A stretch of DNA of 41,604 nt. Source: Lachnospiraceae bacterium (GTDB lineage: Bacteria; Bacillota; Clostridia; Lachnospirales; Lachnospiraceae). The stretch lies in contig JAPJQL010000032.1 of NCBI GenBank assembly GCA_030825115.1, positions 1 to 41,604 on the forward strand. Direction: 5' to 3'. Shown here one piece after another: positions 22,301-34,800 of the stretch; the first letter of the stretch is position 1, and every line of letters starts with the position of its first letter. Both the position numbers and the translations under genes were made by a program. Below the pieces are notes generated by a model. It was given only the letters and a program-made list of their open reading frames with translations, was not told where the DNA came from and made no database searches.

Positions 22301-25300
22301 ATGAAAAAATGGAAAGTGTCAGGAATGAGGAACCTTGCGATGCTGCTTGGCATCGGACTGGTGTGGGTGAATCTGGATCTGTCAGGTTTTGCGGCGCCAG
22401 ACCGGGAAATTTTAGGGATAGAACCTGTGGTCATGTCAGCCACCGGTTCGGATGCATCATGGCCGGAGGAAGTGGCAACTGATTCAAACGCGGAGGAGGA
22501 TGACGAGCTGGTCGATGACAGGAACGAAGCATTGGCCACCGGTTCTAACATCATGCTGCTTGCGGGCAATGGGGATCTGTGGGCGCACTGGACCGCTACG
22601 GACTTCCGTTTTCTGGACGGAAGCCACGGAACCGGGACAAAGGCAAAGCCGTATCAGATCCAGACAAAGGCACACCTGATGGCCTTGTCTCAGCTGGCGT
22701 CGCTTGGGATGGTGATTGAACCGGGGGCATTGGAGAGCGATGCCTATGTGGGAGACTATGACGGAGCTTATTTTGAATTGATGGCCAATATCAATCTCGC
22801 GGGGATGGACTGGATTCCCATCGGTTTTTACCAGAATGAGGCTGAGCTGACGGGGATGGTCCCTCATCCGTTCCGTGGTCATTTTGACGGAAACGGGCAT
22901 ACGATATCCAACTACCGGATCCTGCGCCCGGAGTGGGACTGTGCCGGTCTGTTCGGAGCGGTGGAGGACAGTACCATCTGCAACCTGAATGTAACAATCA
23001 GCGACACATTGATGGCAGGAAGCCGGATCGGTATTCTGGCCGGATATATCGAAGGTAAGACCGTGATCCGGGACTGTGCCGTGAAGGGCAATGTCCGTGG
23101 GAAAGGACTGGTCGGCGGGCTTATTGGATACGCTTCCGGGGCAGGCAGGGGAGAAGCCGTGATCGAAGACTGCAAGGCAAATGTAACGCTGGATTCTTTA
23201 GCGTCGGAGAACGGACGGCAGGTCAGTGTCGGCGGCATTGCCGGACAGGCTGACAGTATCACGATTGTGGACTGTGAGGTGGAGACTGCCAACAATGCGA
23301 CAGCCCGCATCCAGGGAAAAGGCTGCGTAGGGGGAATTACCGGCTGGCAGAACGATACCGATATTTATAATGTCTTTGTCTCTTCCGGGACGATCGGCGG
23401 AAACGGGGCTTCTGCCATCGGCGGCATCACCGGACATTATACTTCGGGGGATATTAAGGTTGCGCGGGTAAACGCATCCATCGGCTCGTCGGGGCTTGGA
23501 AACTACGCCCACGAAGGCGCATTTATCGGAGATAAAGGTTCTGGCTGTAATTTCACGTACGGAACGGATGCGCAGGATGATATGGCTTATCTTTTTACAG
23601 ACACGGAAGCAAAGCTGAACGCGGGCGTCTGCGGTTCCGATGTACCGGATGACAATGCCTATACCTATGAAGGACACGTGGGATTCTGGCATCAGGGGGA
23701 TTTGTACTACACGTTAAAGCAGGGAAACAGGACAAAGGTGGATACGGAACGGTATTTTTATGAGGAACTGGAAAATGGAATTTTAAGCATCATGGATGAA
23801 GAGATAAACGGCAGTGACGTTCCTTATGTCCTCAACCACATTGCGCCTGATTCCACAGGGCGGCCAAGAAGGGGATATCTCATCAGCATTCCCCAGATTG
23901 ACACGGTGGCAAACGGCACCAATTTTTATGATGTGGCTGCGCTGACCGTGACGGGAAACGGCGCATATTACCGCCCGCTTGATAAGGAACACCGGGGGGC
24001 GGTGGCAGATGGGACGACGGTGACGATCGCCACTTCACCGAAAAATACCAACACTGAGAAATACCAGATGACAGGCGCTCCCCGGTATATGAAAAACGGG
24101 GTCTTAAAAAATGCCACATATATCACCGGCGGGGAGTACACCTTCCCCATGCCGCCCAATGATACCGAGGTGACTGCAACCTACAAACGGGTGGCGGCAG
24201 ATGTGAGGGTATCGCCCGTAGACTATACCTTTAAAGTCGTGCAGACGAGAACCGGAAGCCGGAAAGCCCCCACCCTGACAACGGTGGTGACCGGCAATAC
24301 CGGGGCGGAGATCGCCCGCTATGTAAACGGGACGCTTGCAGGCGCGCAGGTCCTTCCGGTGACGATCCAGAAAACGGTAGACGCCAATGACGACGTTGCC
24401 GACAGCAGGGTTCTGTGGTCGGTAGACGATCCTGAACTGATCCGTCTGCTTGAAAATGATGATAAGGATGCGGCCGGATATACGGATAAAAGTGCAAGCA
24501 TCCAGGTGAGGCTCGACGGTCCTTTTTTCACGGAGATTATCCGCAGGGAGGAGAAAAAACAGGCGGAGTCCGGCTACCGCTATGCGATTCCTTCCACCAT
24601 ATATGGAGCGGGACATGCGGGCGGGGGAGTGGCAATTCTGACGGCAGCTACGCGGAATTCGGAATCTTTTGAAGGGAAGCCCTGCACGGCTCAGTGCCGG
24701 ATTCAGGTGACGTTCCAGATTCAGGATCAGACTTATGCAGATATTGAGGAGGTAGGGCTTGATAAGGCAAACCTGGACTATGTGGTGACCAGGACGCTGA
24801 CGGGAAGCCGCACAGCGCCGGTGGAACAAATAACCGTTACGCCGCCTCAGATTCTGACGGGACGGTTTTTCCCGGAGTTTTTCTCGAGGAAGGATGTGAG
24901 CTGGACGGCAGAAGACCCTGGCATCGCACGGGTTGACGCCGATGCAGAAGCCTATCAGTCGGTACGTGTCGCTGCTGTATCCGATGCCAAATGGATCAGG
25001 GATATCATCGAGATTGATAAGGCGGTCAAGGCAGAGAACCCATCGGTGAAAGTGGAGGGAAACGGGACGCGCCGGACGCGGGTGATCCTAAAAGCAGACG
25101 ACAAAAACGGCGGCAGCAGAACTGCTGGCTGTCAGGTGACGGTGACGTTTGTGACGGTTGATGAGACCGGAAACAGGGGCGGTTCGGGAGGCAGCTCCGG
25201 CGGCTCTGGCGGTTCTGGCGGCGGGGGCGGAGGAAGCTCAAGCGGCGTTACCCCGGCGGGGACCGTCAAAAGCGCAGGAGCGCCTGCGGGAGCCGTGACG

Positions 25301-25711
25301 GGTACCTGGGTACAGGATGCCGCCGGACGCTGGCTGTTTACGGGAGATGGCAGGACTTATGCATCGGAGTGGGCCTATATCCATAATCCGTATGCCCCGG
25401 AGGGACAGGAACGTGCAGACTGGTTTCTCTTTGACGAGCATGGATATATGGTGACCGGCTGGTATACCGACGCGCAGGGGAAGCGGTATTTTCTGCACGA
25501 CGTTGCGGACGGCATGCAGGGGCGGATGTATACCGGATGGAACTGGATCGCCGGAAGATGTTACTATTTTAATGAGGTTTCCGATGGAACCCGGGGCGCG
25601 CTTTTGCAGGATACGGTCACGCCGGACGGCTGCCGGGTGGATCAGGACGGAGCCTGGATTGCAGACGGGGCAAAGGCGGAGACCAGCCAGGAAGCGAGAG
25701 GGGGGATGTGA
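22301..25711 (+). CDS. Secreted GLUG-type protein with duplicated Ig-like domains and cell-wall-binding repeats
   Basis: A 1136-aa exported protein. A signal peptide (LAMLLGIGLVWVNLDLSGFA) ends near residue 31. Residues about 105-400 carry GLUG-type beta-helix repeats (GHFDGNGHTISNYRI, GGLIGYASG, GGIAGQADS, GGITGHYTSG). Residues about 630-805 and 815-955 are two diverged copies of one domain, each starting with a DY-x-x-x-x-x-R-T-x-T-G-S-R-x-A-P segment and ending in CRIQVTF or CQVTVTF. A GGSGGSGG linker (about 960-985) leads to C-terminal cell-wall-binding repeats (WFLFDEHGYMVTGWYTDAQG, TPDGCRVDQDGAWI) like those of the preceding protein. GGAGGAAG precedes ATG 22301, 11 bp after the previous stop. 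Probably non-covalently wall-bound; ligand unknown. Confidence 0.82.
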   Translation: MKKWKVSGMRNLAMLLGIGLVWVNLDLSGFAAPDREILGIEPVVMSATGSDASWPEEVATDSNAEEDDELVDDRNEALATGSNIMLLAGNGDLWAHWTATDFRFLDGSHGTGTKAKPYQIQTKAHLMALSQLASLGMVIEPGALESDAYVGDYDGAYFELMANINLAGMDWIPIGFYQNEAELTGMVPHPFRGHFDGNGHTISNYRILRPEWDCAGLFGAVEDSTICNLNVTISDTLMAGSRIGILAGYIEGKTVIRDCAVKGNVRGKGLVGGLIGYASGAGRGEAVIEDCKANVTLDSLASENGRQVSVGGIAGQADSITIVDCEVETANNATARIQGKGCVGGITGWQNDTDIYNVFVSSGTIGGNGASAIGGITGHYTSGDIKVARVNASIGSSGLGNYAHEGAFIGDKGSGCNFTYGTDAQDDMAYLFTDTEAKLNAGVCGSDVPDDNAYTYEGHVGFWHQGDLYYTLKQGNRTKVDTERYFYEELENGILSIMDEEINGSDVPYVLNHIAPDSTGRPRRGYLISIPQIDTVANGTNFYDVAALTVTGNGAYYRPLDKEHRGAVADGTTVTIATSPKNTNTEKYQMTGAPRYMKNGVLKNATYITGGEYTFPMPPNDTEVTATYKRVAADVRVSPVDYTFKVVQTRTGSRKAPTLTTVVTGNTGAEIARYVNGTLAGAQVLPVTIQKTVDANDDVADSRVLWSVDDPELIRLLENDDKDAAGYTDKSASIQVRLDGPFFTEIIRREEKKQAESGYRYAIPSTIYGAGHAGGGVAILTAATRNSESFEGKPCTAQCRIQVTFQIQDQTYADIEEVGLDKANLDYVVTRTLTGSRTAPVEQITVTPPQILTGRFFPEFFSRKDVSWTAEDPGIARVDADAEAYQSVRVAAVSDAKWIRDIIEIDKAVKAENPSVKVEGNGTRRTRVILKADDKNGGSRTAGCQVTVTFVTVDETGNRGGSGGSSGGSGGSGGGGGGSSSGVTPAGTVKSAGAPAGAVTGTWVQDAAGRWLFTGDGRTYASEWAYIHNPYAPEGQERADWFLFDEHGYMVTGWYTDAQGKRYFLHDVADGMQGRMYTGWNWIAGRCYYFNEVSDGTRGALLQDTVTPDGCRVDQDGAWIADGAKAETSQEARGGM

Positions 25712-25712
25712 T

Positions 25713-25820
25713 ATGTCGATCGTCGGATTGTTGATTGGCTATATTGCCGGTTTTATAAGTGGATTGGTCATTATGGCGTTATGCGCTGTGTCAGGGCGCG
25801 CCGGGAGAGAGGAAAGTTGA
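25713..25820 (+). CDS. 35-aa single-pass membrane microprotein (DUF3789-like)
   Basis: A short gene encoding MSIVGLLIGYIAGFISGLVI then MALCAVSGRAGREES: one transmembrane helix with small-residue (Gly-x-x-x-Gly) spacing and a charged C-terminal tail. The GRAGREES ending resembles, from memory, DUF3789 microproteins often found with surface-protein genes in conjugative elements. GAGAGGGGGG (25697-25706) precedes ATG 25713, one base after the preceding stop, and the giant gene starts 12 bp later. The tight packing argues that it is translated and works with its neighbours. Function unknown. Confidence 0.72.
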   Translation: MSIVGLLIGYIAGFISGLVIMALCAVSGRAGREES

Positions 25821-25832
25821 GGGAAGACAGGC

Positions 25833-28800
25833 GTGAACGTATGTAGGAATAAAATAAAAAGGGGAATTGCTGGTGTTTTGTCGGCTGTCGTCCTGTTGTC
25901 GGCAGTTATGACAGATTTTCCTTCTTTTGAAGCCCGTGGAGAAACGGAATATTATCCCGGGATGACAATGCTTTCGGGAAGCAGTGGATGGAAATTTTTC
26001 TGTATTGATTCTTACGAGCTGCTGCATGAGGCTGGCGGAGTTCAGGGGACCAATGAGTGGTATGCCTATGTGACGCCGTCGACAAGGCTGTCCCGGGAGG
26101 AGACGGCAGTGCTGTTTTGGGCGGCGCTGGCTCTGAGGGCAAATCTTGGCGGCAAGAATGCATGCCGGGATGCAGTCGCGCGAATCAATGCTAATGCACC
26201 GGCTGCCGGACTCCCCCGGATCGACCGCCTTCTGACCGAGGCGGATATGAAAACCATCATTCATCTGCAATCGACAAGGGATAAGTACGGCTGGCTGGAT
26301 GCTGTCCTTGCCAATGAAAAAACATATCTGGAGATGGCAGGGCTGCTGGGCAGTTCCGGGACAACTTCCAATGGGGGCAGGACGATTCCGGCCGTTCTCC
26401 GGGATCACAAAGACTTATCGACGGCATTGCGGGTCAACAGCGGTACGTTCACCATTGAATTTGATCCGTCGGGAGCAGATAAAGATTTCATTCAGAAAGT
26501 ACCGCTGAAGTTTTCGGAGGACGGAAAAACGTTTGGGTCAGCTCCGACAGGCGGATGGATCTGTCAGAAGACGGACACCAGTATTATTTTTTCCAACCCG
26601 TCCCCTCAGCCGCCCAACCTGCTGATCCAGTTTGACCCGTCGGGGACGGAGTATCAGAAAAACGGCGGTTATGGATCGGTTCAGGAGGTCTATGATAAAG
26701 CGCTGCAGCTTTGGGTCTGCATAGAGTGCAATGACCGTCACATATACCATTCGCAAAAAAAGCTGCCGTTGGAAGCCCATCAGCGGCTGGTATATCTGCA
26801 CCTTGATCCAATACCGGAGACGTATTTTGCATCCATAGGCGGTGGTTTTGCGTCCGGTTCTCCGGAATCCGGCTCGATTGAGTTTGAGGTCTACCGCCAT
26901 GAAGAGGATATGAGATCCACTTACAACGTACAGCTCTATAAGTATGACCACGAAACCGGAAATTCATTGGAACATTCTGTATTCAAGCTATATGAGCGGT
27001 TTGACGATCAGGATGAGATCGACAAAAAAAGAGATGGTCCGGTCCATATCTACGCAGGGGGAGAACCGTATAAAAGCTATCATACCGACAACCCGGCAAC
27101 CTGGGATGGATTTCGTTTTGTCTCGGGTCTTTCGACGGATGAAAACGGACATGCAGCAAAGTCTGTCAGCCACGGATATCATTATGATAAGACATTCTGT
27201 GACGGTCATCCCGCCCCGCGGTTTGTCTCCGTGCCGGAAGAAGAGGAGGAAGAAGACGAAGAAAGCGGTGAGGCATCCGTTGTGAATGAAGCCGAGATTG
27301 AAGCGGCACAGGCGGAGAATAAGCGTCTGGCCCAGTCCTGGCTTGCCTGTTGTGCGGCTTGTGAGGGATACGCCTCAGGGGACTTTGAAGGGGTACATTT
27401 TCACTGGCTGATGCCGGATGTGAACGTGGGGGAGATAGAAAGCATCCTCGCCTCAGGCGGCTCTCCGGGAGAGACCCCGGATGCCGGAAATACCACGTCT
27501 GCCGGAGGGGAAGAATCCTACGCAGCGTCAGGATGCCGGGAAGACTGCAGGCAGACATATGATAAATTTATTTCCCTGCGCTACAGCTATGCCATCGTGG
27601 AATCCGGGGCGCGGGACGGCTATATCCTCCATGATATCCATCCCGACGACCTGCCAATCGAGGTGATTACGACAGATTCCTCGGAAAATGGAGCAAATTC
27701 TTATTTTGCCAAGGAGTACAGCAGCGATATCCATATCAGCGACAGCGTGGAATATGCGTTTGCCGATGAGATGCCCGCAGTCGGAAAACAGCCTGCGTCT
27801 TCCGGATATTTTGGAGAGGAGCTGGATCAGACCGAAAACCGCAGTCTTTCCCGGAATCCCCAAAGCTGCCGCCAGGAGGCTATCCGTTTTCCGAAAGCGG
27901 TTAAGGCAACTATTTCAAATGCAGAAGTATTCTGGGAAGACGAGATTGAGCTGATCGATGACAGGACGGATGATACGGAAGTGGAGAATACCGCAACGCC
28001 GTCAAATGCGACTTCATCAATTGCGACGCCGTCAACTGCGACCCCGTCGACGGCAGTCCCGCCGGTCGAAGCTCCATTTGATATCGACAGCGCTTCCATT
28101 TTCTCAAAAATCTTTGACTTGAATCGTGTCTGTGCAGATGATAGCGGGGATGAAGACATATCTGCCGGGCAGGGGAGTCTGTTCCAGGATGCTTACCGGG
28201 CTGCCCTCCATGCCGCAAGCTCAGGCCCGGAGGTGGAAGCAGGGCCAGGCGGAAACTATAGCCATTGCAACGACCGCGACGGCGAAGGAAATGCATGGAG
28301 AATCTACGACCACCGGACGGAGGGGGAGCTTCACATCAATAAGCGGGATATGAATCTGGAGGCGGGAGAGAATGCAGATTATGACTCCTATGGCGACACG
28401 CAGGGGGACGGCACGCTGGAGGGAGCGGTCTATGGCCTGTTCGCGGCGGAAGACATCATCCACCCGGACGGAAAGACCGGAGCGGTCTACCGGGCAAACA
28501 ATCTGGTTGCCGTGGCTTCTACGGACAGGAATGGCGATGCCTCGTTTATGGTGAACACAGAACCGCCCGGTTTCCGGTATGACTATGAATCGGGCAGGAT
28601 CATCCCCACGGAAGACGGCTGGAGCGAAAGAGCTCCTGAAAACCTGTATGGAGCTGCCATATCCTGTGACGACTATACGGAAGACGGCGCATATGAGCGG
28701 ACATACAGAGATAACAACGAGGAAAACGGGAACTGCTGGATCGGCCGCCCGCTGATTCTCGGAAGTTATTATATAAAAGAACTGAGCCGTTCGGAAGGGT

Positions 28801-31800
28801 ATGAGCTGTCCATCGGAAACCGCGACAGCGCTGTCACCAACCGGGGGCAGGATTGTGATGCGGCACTGCCTGTCGGAACCGGATATGCCAATATTGTCCG
28901 GGGGCTGTACGCAGAAGGCCAGATTTCCTCCGCCCCCACCGGTGATTTTGGCAATCCTGATATCGATGAACTGTTTTTCACCGCAGAGTCAAGGGGGACA
29001 GGCGAGAGCGGGTTTGATCTTGTGCTCGCCAACATACCTGCCGGTGCAAAAATTTATCGCCTGGATAGGGGAACAGAACTAAAGGAGGTGGAGGAGGGCA
29101 CAGGTATTTATGATAAAGTCTATTTGACAAACGGAGACGGGTCGCCCCGGTATGTGACAGCCCAAAATGATTACCAGTATCCGAAATACAACCGGGACGG
29201 CAGCCTGATGACGGTGGAGATTCCTGTAAATTACAAGGTGAACCAGATTCCTGCTATGACGGGGAAACCGCTTGACCCGGAGAAAACTTTAAAAGCGATC
29301 AACGCTTCCGAGCCGGAGATGGAAATGGAACAGGTTGCAGAAAAACTGACGGCGGATTTTTCTATAGACGATATCAATTTTCTGAAGGCAAAGACTGAGC
29401 GCGCGCTCAGGGCAAGCGGAAAACGCACGCCCCATGTGATAAGCGGCAAAAAGACGATCTATTCCGGCTTAAACGCAGGCATCTATGAGAACGGCGTACG
29501 AAAGGGCGAGATGGATGAAACAGGCATTTCCGGCGTATCTCCAGGAGAACCGGCGTCTGTCACGGTTTACGGCGCGCCTCTTGTAAGCCTGGAAGTTCCT
29601 GTCTTTCACGAAGACGGCAGTCCGCTGAGCACCGGAGACTTTATTCTTACGATTCTTGACTATTATAACAGCAATTGTTTTTACAACTTTGGTGGTATTC
29701 ATGAGGTTTCTGTAAGAGCGGGGGCAGATGGTAAAGGGGAGTGCTATGACGTGAAGGTGTATGCCTTCTGCTATGGCGGACCGGGAGATTTTATCGTCCG
29801 GGGAAACGGCACGGAGGATGGGGATGGCATCATATTCCACCGTATTTTGTACCTGCCCGATGACAGTGGGGAAAGTCCGCGATACCTCTATGCGACCTAT
29901 TCCAATGACCCGAAAGATAATGCCTTTGGGACTTATGAGGATTTCAGGGGAGAGACGATTGGAGGCACCTATTTTGCTTCCGCAACGCTGGTTACGGATG
30001 CAAATGCACAAGGGGACGGCGTCCTTGTCTCTAAAACTGCTACGCAAAATGTATACTACCGGACCGGGGAGATTCCGCGGGATGAGGCGGGAAAACAGAT
30101 CCAGGCGTTTGAGTACAGGGAGCAGACGGTGAAGAAGATCCAGGAGACGGAGGTCCATACATGGACAGAGTTGGATTCCGGCAGCACAGGGCGGACCGCG
30201 ATCCGGGCCAAAACCGGAGCCGGGAATGATTCGGGGCAGGTGGTCGTGCATATCGACAGCAGCTACACGGACCGGTATGGCAGGGAGCATGATGATGAGG
30301 AGCTTCAGAGCTATTCACTCAGGATCGTACTGCCCTGCAGGGAGATAACGCTGACTGAGGAGGATATGGAACAGATGACGTCTTCCGGCGGATGGAGTCC
30401 CGGGGAACGGATGGGGAGCGCCGCCTACTACCTGAATGTAAAACAGGCAAAGGTGAAGGCGTATCTGAATTATGCGGATTTAACGTTGACCGGTGACAGC
30501 AGCTTTGTAAAACGGGCTGACCTGGTCTATCCGGGACAGGACTTCATCTGGCAGGACGGGGATGGGAGACCTGGCGACAATACCCGAACCGCCCCGGTGG
30601 CGGTACAGGAGCGGGCAATCCGGCAGAAGATCAAGATAACAAAGACTATCGACAAGGATTCCTATCAGGATGTCAACACGTATGCAGAGGTCCATGAAGA
30701 CTGGTTTACCAGATTGTTTGGTACAAAGGGAAAGGAAGCGCAGAAGGCAGGAAATTTCCGTTTTAAAATTTATCTAAAATCAAATCTGGAACGGCTGTAC
30801 CGGGATGAGGAGGGAAGAATTGTCTGGATGGACAGGAACGGCAATCCCATCGACATCGAAACGTATATAAAAGATTACCCGGAAAAGGTCCCTAAAATCT
30901 ATACAAAAGTTTCTCACTCGCCGGATATCCGGAAAAACTCCGGGGATGCGGTGACGGCCAACCGGGAGCTGTACAGTAAGACGGACGGTGCGGTCAATGA
31001 GATGCCAAATCCAGGCTATACATCCATTCTGGAGACGACTGCCGTGATGGAATCAGCTGGCGGGGGGCGTCTGCGGGTGGTACAGGTCCCGGCGTATGAA
31101 AAATTCTTTGACGCCATACACACTGCCAATACGGACCGCTGGGAAAATCCACAAAGCCGTGACAGGGAATTTACCGATTGGAGCGCATGGAATGCGGTGA
31201 GAAATGCATGGGAGGGAACGATAGACCCGGCGATACAGGATACTTCTTACAAGCCCTTTGCACGCCTTCTTCCGGGAAGGTTCAGTGCGTCGGATCAGTC
31301 CAGAAGCAGCGATCCGGCCATTCTTGACGGCGAAGAGACAAAGAATGAGGCAAATACCGGCGTCGAAGCCAGGAAAAATGCCATGTCGTCGGATGCGGTC
31401 CGTCAGTTTGCGATCACCTGGTATTTGGACGACGAGGTGAAAAAGCTGGTGCAGGACAATGGAAACGGCGAGCCGGAAAGCGTCGGAGGCTCTATAAAAT
31501 ACCCGGACGAGATTTACGACCGGGCATTGTCGGAGGCGATCAAAAAAGCCTGCAACTATCTGACTCCCTTTTTTCTGTACGATTTAGACAGCATTTATGC
31601 GATTGCGTGGGACGGCGAGCCGGGCGGCGGGAAAGACAAAGACCCGACGACCTTGTGCGCGGACACTTTGCAGGAACGCGCAAAAGACGGCAGAAATGGT
31701 GAGGAGGGAGGGTATTACTACGGGATATCAGCGTATCTTCCCTATGGAACGTATGTGGCGGTAGAACAGCAGCCCCGTTATCATGTGGAGGGGAAGTATG

Positions 31801-34800
31801 ACTTTGTAAACAGGCATTACAAGACGGATGTCCCAAAGGAAATCCAGCTTCCGGCCGTCTATGAGCCGGGCGGGGAAAAAGACGACCCTGAGACGCTTGC
31901 AGACAGATTCAAGTACCGGAGTTCCATGACACCGGAAGCGCTTGCGGCGGCGTATCAGATTCGGTTTAACGAAGAGTGGGACAGTCACCATACCGACGAT
32001 ATCCGCAGCTATGTCATCCGGGCGCATAATGCCTGCGGTGATTTTGAGGTGTATAAGTATGGTCTGGATATCACACGGCTCACAGGAAGTGCGGGCGGCA
32101 GGCCTTATGCGGGATGGAAGGTCACCCAGGATATTTACGACCCCATAAAAGATTACTACAATGACCCGCTCGTGAACACGAAGGAGGAGGGCGGGCATCC
32201 GGACAGCCACTACTATGCAGATGACCACAGTGCAGATGAGATAGAAAAACACTATCATTATGGCTCTGTCTCAGAACATGGGAAAATGCTGGACGGGGTG
32301 TTTGGCATGGAAGGGGAGCTGACGGCGTTTGAAGGAATGTACGCTCCGATGCTGGTGCCGTGGAGCGTGCAGGAACCGGTGAAAGAAACAGAGGAGGGCA
32401 ATGAGCTCCTGGGATACGCACACAAAAGATTTGTGAATACCTTTTACTCTGCAAAACTCAGAATTGAAAAACTGGACAGTGAGACGGGGGAAAGTATTCT
32501 GCATGACCAGGCTTTGTTTGCAGTCTACGCCGCCGGACGGGATGACAGTGAGACGGGGGCGGGGCGTGTGGAGTTTTACGAAAAGCCCACGGTGATTTCC
32601 GGGAGCAGGAGATTTTTAGAGGCTATGGGGGCGGTGGATCTGTATCCCCGCGCGCGGGGGATTTTTGACCCTGACCTGGCAAAAGACGCTCTCTGGTATG
32701 GAACTGTGCCGGAAGGGACTCCTGTCTGTAAGGAATCGGAACAGATTGTGCTCCGGGATGCAAATGGGAATAAGACCGGAGAATTTTACGCATTTTCCAC
32801 GATGCGGGACGGAATGATGACACCGGAACAAGAGAAACCGACAGGGGAGGTGCATCCATCGGATTCCCGGAAAATCACTGCAGACCAGAATACCGGGTAT
32901 CTGAAGCTTCCGCAGCCGTTGGGAGCCGGTGTGTATGTCCTGGCTGAGATCAAGCCGCCTTCCGGCTATGCGAGAAGCAGACCGGTCGCTGTCGAGATCT
33001 ACTCAGACCAGGTCACCTATTACCTGGACGGCGATCGGGACAATCGGGTGGCGGCGGCAATCTGTGAGACGGAAGGTGAGATTGGGCAGAAAGGAAGACC
33101 GGGCACATCAGATAGATCAGAAAGATTAGGCGCAGCGCCGGGCAGCGGCGGCGATCAGGCGCGGATTTACGTTGGAAATACGCCTGTGCGGCTGGAAGTA
33201 TCAAAGAAAAAAACGGATGAGCAGACCGTGACATACCGGGTATCCGGCCGGGTGGAAGGAAGCATCACCGAATTGAATGGACGGTACGGGCTGGAAAACC
33301 TGGAACTGGCGTACAACGCTTCGGGAACATATCTTGGCTATGGCTGGCACAAAGGAACAACAGAGTCGCTGGCGGCCAGAAAGGCATCGGGGGAAGTAGT
33401 AGAGCTCTTTTACGAAAACGGAGTGTTTAGCGGTTATGCAGATATCACACGTCCCCTGCTGACAGCGGATGACGAGAACCGATATGTGGCGGGGGCGGTT
33501 CTGACCCTTTACGACGGGATTTCGGTGAAACGCAGCGGAGACAGCCAGGACTATGCCTTTGACGGTGTGGCAGTGGAGCGCGACCGCAACAGCAATGTTA
33601 CCCGGATGTATGTGTGTCAGGGGTATGCCGGGGAAAAGACGGAACTTGTCTGCAACACTACGGCTTCCGGCACAGATGCCGCATCAGGCGGCTCTGACAG
33701 GCAGGATGGCATCTGGACGCATCAGACAGTCCGGCGGCCGGATACGGATATTTTGTATTATGACCTGGGGAATCTGGCTGTTTTGTCCCGGGATGGCGGC
33801 GGCAATCTCTGGTCTTACGACAAAGAAGGAAAACCGCTGCGTGTCGTAGCCGGGGTGACAGAGTCCATCTATGCCCTGCAGAATGGTCAGCCGGTATTTG
33901 AGATTACAGGCGGTGACTTTTCTGAGCTGCAATATGACCCGATGGCAAAGGCATTTACGAGGATGTCCCCGGAGACTGTAATCTATCATCTGGATCAGGA
34001 CGGACAGCGAGACGCTATGGCAGACGGCTATACCGGTATGGCCTATATCCCGCAGACGGCTGCCGGGTCCAAACTTCATCGACCGGAAACCGTCATGGTC
34101 TGGCCGGTCACGGTGATAAAAGACAGAGACGGCGGCATCCTGGCAAAAAATAAGATAAAAACTTCCAGGATTGCATCCATCCATGCGGACACGGCCCAGG
34201 AATACATCACGGGAACCTACAGAAAGGAAGGGGGAGGGAGTTTTCCAAAATACTTAAACCCGGTTTTGGACCAACATGGCCAGGCAGAATATTACCAGCA
34301 GTCCGATGAAACCTATGAAAAAAGCACCCCGGTTTACGACCGTGACCAGGATTTTATCTACGACCGCTACAGCGACCACCTGGTACAGTTCAACAGCGAC
34401 GCCTATATGGTCAAGCCGCCGGAGCGTGTCTTTGACAAGGGGCAGCTCTGGGATGAATCCGACAACCGGGAGGAAAAGCTTTTTATGCGGGAGGGGGACA
34501 ATTATATCCTGGAAAACACCTGGGTCAGCGGGGAGCAGACTCCCAACGACCCCTTTGACACCGCGCTGTCATCCGGTCGGGCCGATATGCTCAAGCGTGT
34601 TGTCCCCGGTACTTATATCCTGGAGGAGATCGCCTCTCCGGTCGGGTATGCCAAAGCGTTCCCGGTCTGCGTGACGGTGGAAGAATCCGATCAGGTCCAG
34701 CGGGTACAGATGACGGATGAAACGATCAAGGCAGAGATTTCTAAAACCGATGCGCCGGATGATTTCCGGCAGACAGGCGCCGACTACAGCCAAGGGGATG

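Noticed and set aside
27985..28070. Short repeats as a possible CRISPR or VNTR locus
   Set aside because: They are degenerate codons for an ATPS-type linker inside the giant protein, with no spacers.
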